In this document: positions 9,155-17,446 of the stretch, piece by piece
Layout of the letters: each line of letters opens with the position of its first letter
How positions within the stretch are numbered: the first letter of the stretch is position 1
Assembly: GCA_040756995.1 (NCBI GenBank)
Contig: JBFLYK010000002.1
Location: forward strand, 1 to 64,000
Direction of reading: 5' to 3'
Origin: BP-133 sp040756995
GTDB taxonomy: Bacteria > Actinomycetota > Acidimicrobiia > IMCC26256 > BP-133
DNA: 64,000 bases
Made by a program: the position numbers and the translations under genes
Notes under the pieces: generated by a model
Database searches by the model: none
The model's input: only the letters and a program-made list of their open reading frames with translations
Told to the model about the DNA's origin: nothing

Positions 9155-10429
9155 GTGAGGGAGGAAGAGCGCCTCCCGGACGAGTCTGCTGAGGAGAGCG
9201 ACTTCCGCGAAGAGGTGCGGAAGTGGCTGGCCGGCGCCGGGCTGGCGCCGGCCGAGATCGGGGGTCTCGTCTCGCCGTGGGCCGACCACGCGGAGGCGGC
9301 GGTCGTTGACGCCCGGGCGTTTCAGCGCTCGCTGTACGAGGCCGGGTACGCCGGCCTCAGCTGGCCGGAGTGCTACGGCGGCGGCGGTCGGACGCGCCGC
9401 CACGAGTACATCTTCGACCAGGAGGCCGGTCGCTACGAGCTGCCCACCGGTGTCTTCTCCATCGGGCTCGGCATGTGCGGGCCGACCCTGCTGGCCCATG
9501 GCACCGAGGAGCAGAAGATCCGCTACATCGCTCCGATGTTGCGGGGCGAGGAAATCTGGTCGCAGATCTTCTCCGAGCCGGCGGCCGGATCGGACCTGGC
9601 CGCCCTGCGGACAAAGGCCGTGCGGGACGGCGACGTCTGGTCGCTCACCGGTCAGAAGGTGTGGACGTCGGGCGCCCTGATCTCGCAGTACGGGCTGGTG
9701 CTGGCCCGCAGCGACGTCAAGCGGCCCCGGCACGCCGGGCTCACGATGTTCATCGTCGACCTCGCCGCGCCGGGCGTGGCGATCCGGCCCCTCAAGCAGA
9801 TGACGGGCCACAGCAAGTTCGCCGAGGTCTTCTTCGACGACGTGAAGGTCCCGGACGATCAGCGGGTCGGAGCGGAGAACGACGGCTGGCGCTGCGCCAT
9901 CACGACGCTGATGAACGAACGGTTCTCGGTCGGCGGGCTCAAGTACGCCCAGCGGGGCGGCTCGGCGCAGCTCATCATCGACAAGGCCCGGGCCCTGGGT
10001 CTGGTCGGAGATCCGGTCGTGCGCCAGCGCCTGGCGCAGCTGTGGTCGGCCGAGGCGATCTTCGGTTACCTGCATCACCGCGTCGGCTCGGCGGTGATGG
10101 CCGGGCGGGAGCCGGGGCCGGAGGGCTCGATCCTGAAGCTGGCCATGGGCGCCTTCATCGGCCTGGCGGCCGAGACCGGCGCCGACCTGGTGGGGCCGGC
10201 GGCCGTGGCCTGGGAACCGGACCAGTCGCTGGCCGACGGGTGGGCCGAGCGGTTGTGCGGTGCGCCGTGCTTTACGATCGCCGGCGGGACCACCGAGGTG
10301 CTGAAGAATCTCGTGGCCGAACGGGTGCTGGGGCTCCCACGCGACAGCACCGACGACCGCGACGTCCCGTTCGACGAATGGATCCGCCGCAACGACCAAG
10401 GCTTGACCGGGAGAGGAGAACTCCAGTGA
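9155..10429 (+). CDS. acyl-CoA dehydrogenase family protein
   Basis: FAD-dependent dehydrogenase or desaturase acting on a CoA thioester, 424 residues with the GTG start at 9155. Family landmarks are PTLLAHGTEEQKIRYIAPML, WSQIFSEPAAGSDLA, TGQKVWTSGA and the C-terminal GGTTEVLKNLVAERVLGLPR. At the place where many family members carry the catalytic Glu of a YEGT motif this protein has IAGGT, so the base is either elsewhere or absent, as in several FadE subgroups. It overlaps the next gene by four bases (GTGA) and is part of the operon starting at 7820. Confidence 0.92.
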   Translation: MREEERLPDESAEESDFREEVRKWLAGAGLAPAEIGGLVSPWADHAEAAVVDARAFQRSLYEAGYAGLSWPECYGGGGRTRRHEYIFDQEAGRYELPTGVFSIGLGMCGPTLLAHGTEEQKIRYIAPMLRGEEIWSQIFSEPAAGSDLAALRTKAVRDGDVWSLTGQKVWTSGALISQYGLVLARSDVKRPRHAGLTMFIVDLAAPGVAIRPLKQMTGHSKFAEVFFDDVKVPDDQRVGAENDGWRCAITTLMNERFSVGGLKYAQRGGSAQLIIDKARALGLVGDPVVRQRLAQLWSAEAIFGYLHHRVGSAVMAGREPGPEGSILKLAMGAFIGLAAETGADLVGPAAVAWEPDQSLADGWAERLCGAPCFTIAGGTTEVLKNLVAERVLGLPRDSTDDRDVPFDEWIRRNDQGLTGRGELQ

Positions 10430-11892
10430 CCGCCACCTTCGTCGCTGAGCTGCTGATCGACGGGAAGACCACCGGGGCCGCCGAAGGGGGCACGTTCCCG
10501 AACATCAATCCCTACACGGAGCAGGAGCTTGGCCCCACCCCGGAGGCCACCGTGGCCGACGTCGAGGCGGCCGTGGCTGCCGCCCGGCGGGCGTTCGACG
10601 AGACGAAGTGGTCGGAGGACCACGCCTTCCGCGGCCGGTGCATCACCCAGCTGCGGGAAGCGCTGCAGCGCCATTCCGAGGAGCTGCGCGAGATCCTCGT
10701 CTCCGAGGTCGGTTGCCCGATCTTCATGACCCGGGCGCCGATGCTGCAGCTCGACGTCCCGCTCAGCTACCTGGAGAACGACGCCGAGCTGGCCCGGACG
10801 TACGAGTTCGAGCACTACATGGCCGACCTCGAACGGCCCTACGGCATCGACCGGCGGCTGGTGATCAAGGAGCCGTGGGGTGTCGTCGGCATCATCACGC
10901 CGTACAACTATCCGATCCAGCAGCTCTGCGCCAAGGTCGGACCGGCGCTGGCGGCGGGGAACACGGTCGTGCTCAAGCCGTCGCCGTTCACGCCGTGGTC
11001 CGCCTGCTTCGTCGGGAAGATCGCCGCCGAGGAGACCGACATTCCGCCCGGCGTCCTCAACGTCCTCACGACCAGCTCGGCCGAGGTCAGCGAGGCGATC
11101 GTCGCTCACCCCGGCGTGGACATGATCTCCTTCACCGGCTCCACCGCCGTCGGCCGGCGCATCATGGAGACAGCGGCCCGGTACGTGAAGAAGCTCTTCC
11201 TGGAGCTCGGCGGCAAGTCGGCCAGCATCGTCCTCGACGACGCCGACATCGAAAGCGTCGTGACCCAGGGTGTGTACCGGATGTCGCGGCACTCCGGCCA
11301 GGGCTGCGCCAACCTGACCCGGATGCTGCTGCCCCGGGAACACTACGAACCGGCGCTCGAGGTCGCCGCCGCGGCCGCCGCCGAGGTGCCGTGGGGCGAC
11401 CCCCGCGACGAGAAGACCCACATGGGCCCCCAGGTCGGTCAGCCGCACCAGCAGCGGGTCCTGGGCTACATCGAGAAGGGCCTGGCCGAAGGCGGGCGGC
11501 TGATCGCCGGCGGCGGCGTACCGTCCGGCACCACCGGCTACTTCGTCGAGGCCACGGTCATCGCCGACGTCAAGCCCGACGACACCATCGCCCAGCAGGA
11601 GATCTTCGGCCCGGTGCTGGCCGTCATGCCCTACGACACCGAGGAGGAGGCGATCGCCATCGCCAACAACTCGATCTACGGCCTCTCCGGCGCGGTGTGG
11701 AGCTCGTCGACCGACCGGGCCCTGCGGGTGGCGCGCCGCGTCCGGACCGGCACCCTCGACTGCAACGGCGCCTCCTGGTGGGGCATCGACACCCCGTTCG
11801 GCGGAATGAAGCAGAGCGGCCTCGGCCGGGAGAACGGCCGCACCGGCCTCGAGGAATATCTGGACACCCGGGTGATTTCCCACCCCGCCTAG
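10426..11892 (+). CDS. NAD(P)-dependent aldehyde dehydrogenase
   Basis: Oxidises an aldehyde to its acid, 488 residues, the usual family length. The Asn of the active site is in TPYNYP, the cofactor loop is SFTGSTAVG, the general-base Glu is in LELGGKSA and the nucleophilic Cys is in SGQGCANLTRM. The C-terminal PFGGMKQSGLGRENG block is intact. The start is a GTG overlapping the acyl-CoA dehydrogenase stop. Two GC-rich hairpins follow the stop. The pairing with an acyl-CoA dehydrogenase and a luciferase-like oxidoreductase suggests stepwise oxidation of one side chain (inference). Confidence 0.95.
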   Translation: MTATFVAELLIDGKTTGAAEGGTFPNINPYTEQELGPTPEATVADVEAAVAAARRAFDETKWSEDHAFRGRCITQLREALQRHSEELREILVSEVGCPIFMTRAPMLQLDVPLSYLENDAELARTYEFEHYMADLERPYGIDRRLVIKEPWGVVGIITPYNYPIQQLCAKVGPALAAGNTVVLKPSPFTPWSACFVGKIAAEETDIPPGVLNVLTTSSAEVSEAIVAHPGVDMISFTGSTAVGRRIMETAARYVKKLFLELGGKSASIVLDDADIESVVTQGVYRMSRHSGQGCANLTRMLLPREHYEPALEVAAAAAAEVPWGDPRDEKTHMGPQVGQPHQQRVLGYIEKGLAEGGRLIAGGGVPSGTTGYFVEATVIADVKPDDTIAQQEIFGPVLAVMPYDTEEEAIAIANNSIYGLSGAVWSSSTDRALRVARRVRTGTLDCNGASWWGIDTPFGGMKQSGLGRENGRTGLEEYLDTRVISHPA

Positions 11893-11936
11893 CGGGCTGA
11901 CGCCCGCTACGGCTTATTTCTGGCGGCTTCGCCGCC
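11891..11936 (+). terminator. two hairpins after the aldehyde dehydrogenase gene
   Basis: The stop codon runs into a perfect 7-bp stem AGCGGGC/GCCCGCT with loop TGAC (11891-11908), followed at 11922-11936 by GGCGGC-TTC-GCCGCC. There is no T-run, as is common for actinobacterial terminators. The position between the end of one operon and the convergent GntR gene supports a terminator for one or both strands. Confidence 0.55.
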
Positions 11937-11991
11937 CCGGGCCTCCGGCCCTCCTCCGGAGCGTGGGGCCCCGCCCCCCCGCCCGGCCGTC

Positions 11992-12786
11992 CTATGAGGA
12001 GGCTCGACGCCCCTTCCGCTTCGGCGGGTCGTTGTCGTGTTCGTGGCTGGCGACGTCGGCGATCTCCTTGCGCCATTCGTCGAAGCGGTCAACGACGCTC
12101 AACGTGCGGGCGATGTGCTTACGGGCCGCCGTCTCGGCCTTCGACCCCTTCCCTTCGAGTACGGCGTCGAGGATGGCCACGTGGCTGTCCTGCGATTCGT
12201 CGAGCATCTGCTTGTAGCTGACGCTCCGCCCGCCGACGTTGAGCTGCACGCCTTCCGGATTGTCGATGAAGGGCAGGAACACCGCCGCCGAGCTGGCCCG
12301 GATCAGCGGCAGCAGGCTGGTCAGCCGGCTGTTGCCCGACTGCTCGAGGAACAACGAATGGAAGGCGGCGTGCGCCTCCACCCGCCGCAGCGGGTCGTGG
12401 GGCTTCGACGTGCTGGCCATCTCGGCCAGGAGACGCCGGGCTTCCTTCTCGGCCCCGGGGGAGAGCCCCCGGCTGGCGGCCAGCCGGGCGGCGAGCCCGT
12501 CGATGACCTCCCGGAGCTCGTACATGTCGCGCATCTCGGCGGCGGTGAAGGTGACGACCTCCACCGTCCGGTTGTTGTTCGACGTGCGGAGGAAGCCGTC
12601 GTTTTCCAGGATCCGGAAGGCCTCCCGGAGGGGAGTACGGCTGATACCGAGCTGATTGGCCAGATCGATCTGGAGGAGCTGGGTGCCGGGGGGCAGCTCA
12701 CCCCGAATGATCTTCTCCCGCAGCACGCGCACCACGTCGTCCACCAGTCGTGGCCGGTTGAGCACGTTCAGAGGCGTCGTGGTCAC
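11992..12786 (-). CDS. GntR-family regulator, FCD (FadR-type) ligand domain
   Basis: Transcription factor of 264 residues. An N-terminal winged helix-turn-helix (about residues 12-78) contains the GntR hallmark LGISRTPLREAFRILENDGFL. The FCD domain (about 85-230) starts YELREVIDGLAARLAASR and includes EAHAAFHSLFLEQSGN and DSHVAIL, with His/Asp residues typical of metal and carboxylate-ligand binding. The tail is Lys/Arg-rich (KRKGRRASS). It is transcribed divergently from the amidohydrolase at 12877, with a TGTATCC-A-GGAT palindrome between them, so autoregulation is likely. The same palindrome at three other divergent promoters suggests control of a wider catabolic regulon by a small acid or acyl-CoA. 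Confidence 0.92.
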   Translation of the reverse strand: MTTTPLNVLNRPRLVDDVVRVLREKIIRGELPPGTQLLQIDLANQLGISRTPLREAFRILENDGFLRTSNNNRTVEVVTFTAAEMRDMYELREVIDGLAARLAASRGLSPGAEKEARRLLAEMASTSKPHDPLRRVEAHAAFHSLFLEQSGNSRLTSLLPLIRASSAAVFLPFIDNPEGVQLNVGGRSVSYKQMLDESQDSHVAILDAVLEGKGSKAETAARKHIARTLSVVDRFDEWRKEIADVASHEHDNDPPKRKGRRASS

Positions 12787-12843
12787 CGAACAAGTGTACC
12801 GATGGCCCGGCGGCTATGGCCCGCAAGATCGCCCGCGCGTATG

Positions 12844-12860
12844 CTGTATCCAGGATTCAA
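12844..12860. promoter_or_regulatory. putative GntR operator, site 2 (CTGTATCCAGGATTCAA)
   Basis: Half-degenerate copy of the palindrome at 21446, located between the GntR gene (start 12786, minus) and the amidohydrolase (start 12877, plus). It overlaps a -10-like TATGCT (12840-12845) for the plus-strand gene. The left arm CTGTATCC is identical to site 3. This is the site that links the motif to the GntR gene. Confidence 0.7.
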
Positions 12861-12876
12861 GCCAGGAGGGTTGGCG

Positions 12877-14046
12877 ATGCCGCTCCAGGACCACATGCAT
12901 CTGATCTCGGTCGACGACCACCTGATCGAGCACCCCCGCGTCTGGCTCGACCGGATGCCGGCCAAGTACCTCGACCTCTGCCCCCGGGTGGTCGAGAGCG
13001 GCGACGAGGGCATGTACAGCGAGTTCGGCACCTATGTGAAGCCCCACAGCCAGGCCTGGCTCTACGAGGGGAACATCCACGCCCAGATGGGGCTCAACGC
13101 CGTCGCCGGCAAGCCGCCGGAGGCGCTCGGGCTCGATCCCGTCCGCTACGAGGACATGATCCCGGGCTGCTACGACCCGGTCGAGCGGGTGAAGGACATG
13201 GACATCGACGGGGTGCAGGCGGCGCTGTGCTTCCCGCAGTTCCCGAAGTTCGCCGGCACCCTGTTCCTCAAGAGCGAAGACATGGAACTGGCCCGGCTCT
13301 GTTCGGCGGCCTGGAACGACTTCGTCCTCGACGAGTGGTGCGCCACCGCCCCCGACCGGTTCATTCCCCTTGCCATCCTTCCGTTCTGGGACGTGGAGCA
13401 GTCGGTGGCCGAGATCCAGCGGGTGGCGGCCAAGGGCGCCCGGGCCATTTCGTTCCCCGAGAACATGGTCTCGCTCGGGCTGCCGTCGTACCACACGGAC
13501 CACTGGGATCCGGTCTTCTCCGCCGTGGCGGAGGCCGAGCTGCCGCTGTGCATGCACTTCGGTACGTCGGGCAAGGTGCCGAGCACCGCCCCGGAGGCGC
13601 CGTTGGCGATCTTCATCTCGCTGATGTCGTGCAACTCGATGTACGCCGTCGCCGACCTGATCTTCTCGCCGGTCCTCCACCGCCACCCGAAGCTCAAGAT
13701 CGCCTTTTCGGAGGGCGGGATCGGCTGGGTTCCCTACCTCCTGGAGCGGATGGACGCCACCTGGGAGAAGCACCGCTTCTACCAGAACATCAACCAGGAG
13801 GTCCGCCCCTCCGATCTGTTCCGCAAGCACATGTGGGCGTGCTTCATCACCGACCGGCACGGCGTCGCCAGCCGGCACGAGATCGGGATCGACCGGATGC
13901 TGTGGGAGTGCGACTACCCGCACTCCGATTCCCATTGGCCCAACAGCCGGAAGGTGGCCGCCGAGCAGTTCCACGACGTGCCCGATGAGGAAGTTCACCA
14001 GATCGTGGAGCTCAACGCCCGGGAGCTGTTCCGCTTCCCCCGATGA
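12877..14046 (+). CDS. amidohydrolase-2 family metal-dependent hydrolase/decarboxylase
   Basis: TIM-barrel enzyme of 389 residues, related to the ACMSD-like amidohydrolase-2 group that hydrolyses or decarboxylates ring-derived acids. The ATG has a strong AGGAGG. Candidate metal ligands are in ISVDDHLIEHP near the N-terminus, CMHFGTSGK in the middle and ECDYPHSDSHWP near the C-terminus. It is the first gene of a run with tight overlaps: small protein, CaiB CoA-transferase, DUF35 protein and thiolase-like protein. A GntR-type operator precedes it. Confidence 0.92.
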   Translation: MPLQDHMHLISVDDHLIEHPRVWLDRMPAKYLDLCPRVVESGDEGMYSEFGTYVKPHSQAWLYEGNIHAQMGLNAVAGKPPEALGLDPVRYEDMIPGCYDPVERVKDMDIDGVQAALCFPQFPKFAGTLFLKSEDMELARLCSAAWNDFVLDEWCATAPDRFIPLAILPFWDVEQSVAEIQRVAAKGARAISFPENMVSLGLPSYHTDHWDPVFSAVAEAELPLCMHFGTSGKVPSTAPEAPLAIFISLMSCNSMYAVADLIFSPVLHRHPKLKIAFSEGGIGWVPYLLERMDATWEKHRFYQNINQEVRPSDLFRKHMWACFITDRHGVASRHEIGIDRMLWECDYPHSDSHWPNSRKVAAEQFHDVPDEEVHQIVELNARELFRFPR

Positions 14047-14258
14047 CCGCCAAGGAGGACCGGGTCGACGGCAAGTCCGACTGGGAGGACCAGGACCTCC
14101 TCACTCGCGATCTGGCCGCCGAACGGTTGACGGAAGAGATCGTGATCCTCGAAGAGGAGATCGCAGCCGCGCCGGCCGACATCGATCTGACCGACGCCCG
14201 GCTGCGTCTCGAGCGCCTCGTCAACGCCCGCAACCGGCTCACGAAGGGGACGCCATGA
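14043..14258 (+). CDS. small charged helical protein
   Basis: A 71-residue acidic/basic protein overlapping both neighbours by four bases (ATGA at each end), so it is almost certainly translated. Residues 25-68 form a likely coiled-coil-like helix pair (RLTEEIVILEEEI and ARLRLERLVNARNRL). No family is recognised. Its place between an amidohydrolase and a CoA-transferase suggests a small subunit or adaptor (inference). Confidence 0.75.
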   Translation: MTAKEDRVDGKSDWEDQDLLTRDLAAERLTEEIVILEEEIAAAPADIDLTDARLRLERLVNARNRLTKGTP

Positions 14259-15475
14259 GCGGCGGAGTCATGGACGGCGTCCGGGTGCTGGAGGTCGGTA
14301 TCTACGCCTTCGCCCCCGCCGCCGGTGCGGTGCTGGCCGACTGGGGCGCCGACGTCGTCAAGGTCGAGCACCCGCAGTCGGGCGACCCGTTGCGGGGCCT
14401 GGTGGCGTACGGAGTGAAGCCGGGCGAGGGCGGTGTCACCTACCTCTGGGAGGTCCTCAACCGGGGGAAGCGCAGCATCGGTATCGACATGGCCACCGAC
14501 GACGGCCGGGAGCTGCTGTTGTCGCTGTGCGAGCGGGCCGACGTCTTCCTGACCAACTTCCTGGCCCCGGCCCGGCAGAAGCTCGGCATCGACGCCGACG
14601 CCGTCATGGCCCGCAACCCCCGCATCATCTACGCCCGGGGAACCGGCCACGGCCCGAAGGGCCCCGATGCCGACAAGGGAGGCTACGACGGCGTCTCCTT
14701 CTGGGCCCGTTCCGGAGTGAGCATCGCCGCCATGCCGCCCGACGCCCGCTACCCGGTCGGCCTGCCCGGTCCGGCCTACGGCGACATCCAGAGCGGCGCC
14801 CACCTGGCCGGCGGGATCGCCGCCGCACTGTTCCAGCGGGAGCGGACGGGGAAGGGGGCGATCGTCGACGTCTCGCTGCTGGGCTCGGGGCTGTGGGCCC
14901 TCCAGCCGGCGATCGCCGGCGCCTACGCCTCGGGCCAGGAACGGCTGGCGCCGCTCGACCGGCGCCGTCCCGCCAATCCGCTGTGGAACGTGTACCGGAC
15001 AGCCGACGGGCGGTTCCTCACCTTGTCGATGCTCGATGGTGACCGGTACTGGCCGGGGTTCTGTGCGGCCGCCGGTCGACCCGAGCTCATCGCCGACGAG
15101 CGCTTCAGCACCGCCGAGGCCCGGGCGGCCAACATCGAGGCGTGCGTCGAGCTGCTCGACGACCTGTTCGCCGCTCACCCGCTGGAGGAGTGGAAGGCGA
15201 TCCTCGGCCGGCAGGAAGGCCCCTGGTCCGTCACCCAGACACCGCGGGCGACGCTGGACGACGGGCAGGCGGTGGCCAACGACTACCTGCAATGGGTGAA
15301 GTACGACAACGGCGCCACCCTGCCGCTGGTCCATGCGCCGGCCCAGATCGACGAGCGGGCGGCGTCGCTCGGCGCCGCTCCCGGGCACGGCTCCGACACC
15401 GACGAGATCCTCCTCGAAGCCGGTCTCAGCTGGGACGACCTGATCCGACTGAAGGTGGCCGGTGCCATCACCTGA
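14255..15475 (+). CDS. CaiB/BaiF-type (class III) CoA-transferase
   Basis: Transfers CoA between carboxylic acids, thereby activating a substrate without ATP; 406 residues, the normal family length. The N-terminal Rossmann block is VMDGVRVLEVGIYAFAPAAGAVLADWGADVVKVE in two runs, the catalytic Asp lies in YGDIQSG, and the small domain contains DGRFLTLSML. The order of blocks is the canonical one, unlike the permuted homologue at 39895. It overlaps the preceding small gene by four bases and the following DUF35 gene by 14. Confidence 0.93.
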   Translation: MSGGVMDGVRVLEVGIYAFAPAAGAVLADWGADVVKVEHPQSGDPLRGLVAYGVKPGEGGVTYLWEVLNRGKRSIGIDMATDDGRELLLSLCERADVFLTNFLAPARQKLGIDADAVMARNPRIIYARGTGHGPKGPDADKGGYDGVSFWARSGVSIAAMPPDARYPVGLPGPAYGDIQSGAHLAGGIAAALFQRERTGKGAIVDVSLLGSGLWALQPAIAGAYASGQERLAPLDRRRPANPLWNVYRTADGRFLTLSMLDGDRYWPGFCAAAGRPELIADERFSTAEARAANIEACVELLDDLFAAHPLEEWKAILGRQEGPWSVTQTPRATLDDGQAVANDYLQWVKYDNGATLPLVHAPAQIDERAASLGAAPGHGSDTDEILLEAGLSWDDLIRLKVAGAIT

Positions 15476-15950
15476 CGCCGCCACCTGGTTGGCGCCGCCG
15501 TCCGGCCCCTGGACCGGCCCCGTCCCGGTGCCCGACATCGACAGCGCGCTGTTCTGGGCCGGGCTGCGCCGCCACGAGCTGGTGATCCTGCGCTGCGGCG
15601 AGTGCCGCATGTTCGTGCATCCGCCCCAGGCCTCGTGCCCCCGGTGCCTGAGCCTCGATCTGGCGCCCGAGGCGGTGAGCGGGCGGGGGAGGGTCTATTC
15701 CTTCACGGTGGCCAACCGGGAGTTCGCGCCCGGCATCAAACCGCCGTACGTCGTGGCCGTGGTCGATCTGGAGGAGCAGGACGGGCTGCGGCTCGTCACC
15801 AACCTGATCAATGTCACCGTCGGCGACGTCCACATCGGGATGCCGGTCCGGGTCCTGTTCTTCGACCTCGACGGCGAGGATGTGACCCTGGCGTACTTCA
15901 CTGCCATTTCGGGGGACACCCCCGAACCCCCGGGGGACGGCCGCACATGA
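15462..15950 (+). CDS. DUF35 zinc-ribbon/OB-fold acyl-CoA-associated protein
   Basis: Partner protein of thiolase-fold enzymes, 162 residues with a GTG start. An N-terminal zinc ribbon carries Cys at about 45, 48, 59 and 62 (RCGEC and SCPRC), followed by an OB-fold. In known pairs (ChsH2-Ltp2 of steroid side-chain degradation) the DUF35 domain supports a thiolase-like aldolase. Here the next gene overlaps by four bases and encodes a thiolase-like protein lacking the cysteine nucleophile, which fits that arrangement. Confidence 0.9.
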   Translation: MPSPDAATWLAPPSGPWTGPVPVPDIDSALFWAGLRRHELVILRCGECRMFVHPPQASCPRCLSLDLAPEAVSGRGRVYSFTVANREFAPGIKPPYVVAVVDLEEQDGLRLVTNLINVTVGDVHIGMPVRVLFFDLDGEDVTLAYFTAISGDTPEPPGDGRT

Positions 15951-17113
15951 CGGCACTCGCCGACAAGGTCGTCGTGGCCGGCGTCGGATACTCCGAGATC
16001 GGGCGGTCGACCGGCCGCAGCGAAGGCTCGCTGGCCGTCGAGGCCAGTAAGGCGGCGCTGGACGACGCCGGTCTCACGCCCCGCGACCTCGATGGCATCG
16101 CCATGTGGCCCGACCGGGTGTCGAGCGTGTTCGAGGGTCCGTCGATCACCTACATGTACCGGGCGCTCGGGCTGTCGGACGTCCGCTACTACCAGGCGAT
16201 GGGCCGGGGCCCGGCCCAGTTCGCCTCGGTGAACGGCGCGATCCACGCCATCGCGGCCGGCGTCGCCGACACGGTGATCTGCATCCGGGCCCATCTCCGC
16301 CAGGAGCAGCGCTTCTATGTCGCCGGCGCCGGCGACGCCCGTCTGTCGACCGGCGAGCTGGCCCTGCGGGCGCCCTACGGCGTGCCGGCCGGCGCGCCCC
16401 GCTTCGCGCTGTGGGCCCAGCGCTACGCCCACGAGTACGGCACGACCGACGAGCAGCGGGGTGCGGTGGTCCTCACCTGCCGGGATCATGCCCAGCTCAA
16501 CCCCCGGGCGGTGTGGCACGGCCATCCGCTGACGATGGAGGAGTACCTCGCCTCGGACATCGTCGCCAGCCCGCTGCGGATCCTCGACTGCGACATGCCG
16601 GTCGACGGGGCGGTGGCCGTGATCCTGACCCGGGCCGACCGGGCCGCCGATCTGCGGGCCCGGCCCGTCCGGATCCACAGCCTCGGCCACGGCACCGGCC
16701 CGACGCTGGACATGGAGTACTGGCCGGACATGACGACGATGGCGTCACGGTGGGCGGCGGAACAGATGTGGGCCGGAACCGACCTGGGCCCGGCCGACGT
16801 CGACGTGGCCCAGCTCTACGACGGGTTTTCGACCATGACCCTGTGCTGGCTCGAGGACCTCGGCTTCGTGAAGAAGGGCGAGGCCGGCCCGTTCTTCGCC
16901 GAGCGGCGGGGCCGCCTCGGCGGTGACCTGCCGGTCTGCACCGACGGCGGGCATCTCGGCGGTGGCCGGCTCCACGGCTTCGGAAAGCTGGCCGAAGCGG
17001 TGAAACAGCTCCGGGGCGAATGTGGGGAGCGCCAGGTTCCGGGGGCGGAAGTGGCCGTGGCCTGCGTGGGCGGAGGCACGATCGCCTCGGCGCTGTTGCT
17101 CGTGGCCGGATAG
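15947..17113 (+). CDS. thiolase-fold protein lacking the Cys nucleophile (Ltp2-type aldolase?)
   Basis: Thiolase-superfamily, lipid-transfer-protein-like enzyme of 388 residues. The place of the GACASG cysteine loop (about residues 84-92) reads MGRGPAQF with no cysteine, so thiolytic chemistry is unlikely. VDVAQLYDGF near residue 290 supplies a Tyr/Asp as in Ltp2-type retro-aldolases. Late blocks DGGHLGGGRLHGFG and CVGGGTIAS are retained in modified form. With the overlapping DUF35 gene it probably forms an aldolase that cleaves a beta-hydroxyacyl-CoA. Function is inferred from pairing and missing residue, not from similarity scores. Confidence 0.85.
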   Translation: MTALADKVVVAGVGYSEIGRSTGRSEGSLAVEASKAALDDAGLTPRDLDGIAMWPDRVSSVFEGPSITYMYRALGLSDVRYYQAMGRGPAQFASVNGAIHAIAAGVADTVICIRAHLRQEQRFYVAGAGDARLSTGELALRAPYGVPAGAPRFALWAQRYAHEYGTTDEQRGAVVLTCRDHAQLNPRAVWHGHPLTMEEYLASDIVASPLRILDCDMPVDGAVAVILTRADRAADLRARPVRIHSLGHGTGPTLDMEYWPDMTTMASRWAAEQMWAGTDLGPADVDVAQLYDGFSTMTLCWLEDLGFVKKGEAGPFFAERRGRLGGDLPVCTDGGHLGGGRLHGFGKLAEAVKQLRGECGERQVPGAEVAVACVGGGTIASALLLVAG

Positions 17114-17121
17114 GAGGAACG

Positions 17122-17430
17122 ATGCAGGTGCAGGCCGGAACCCGGCTTCGGAGTACAGCGGACGAGACACAGGTGATCGTCGTGCGGGCGCCGGCCGGCG
17201 AGGTTGACCTGACGTGCGGCGGGCACCCGCTCGTGCCGATCGACAGCGAGGTCAACGGCGGCGGCACGGTGGCCCCCGGCCACGACGGGCCGACGCTGCT
17301 CGGCAAGCGCTACGCCGACGAGACCGTCGGCCTGGAACTGCTCTGCACCAAGGCCGGTGCCGGAGGTTTGTTCCTCAACGGCGCGCCGTTACCGCTGAAG
17401 GACGCCAAGCCTCTCCCGTCGTCCGACTGA
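17122..17430 (+). CDS. hypothetical 102-residue protein
   Basis: Short protein beginning at ATG 17122 with AGGAGG just upstream. The sequence looks beta-rich, with two Cys (LTCGG and LLCTK) and a proline-rich end (LPLKDAKPLPSSD). I do not recognise the family. It lies in line after the thiolase-like gene and 16 bases before the HRDHSWG protein, so it is probably part of the same operon. Confidence 0.7.
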   Translation: MQVQAGTRLRSTADETQVIVVRAPAGEVDLTCGGHPLVPIDSEVNGGGTVAPGHDGPTLLGKRYADETVGLELLCTKAGAGGLFLNGAPLPLKDAKPLPSSD

Positions 17431-17446
17431 GACCGAGGAGCGAACA

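Noticed and set aside
7724..10399. Very long minus-strand open frame (891 codons)
   Set aside because: It lies opposite the clear luciferase-like and acyl-CoA dehydrogenase genes; its translation is Arg/Gly/His-rich without family motifs, a normal mirror effect of high-GC coding DNA.
10075..11883. Minus-strand open frame of about 600 codons opposite the aldehyde dehydrogenase
   Set aside because: Complement of a gene with intact catalytic motifs; no motifs or RBS of its own.
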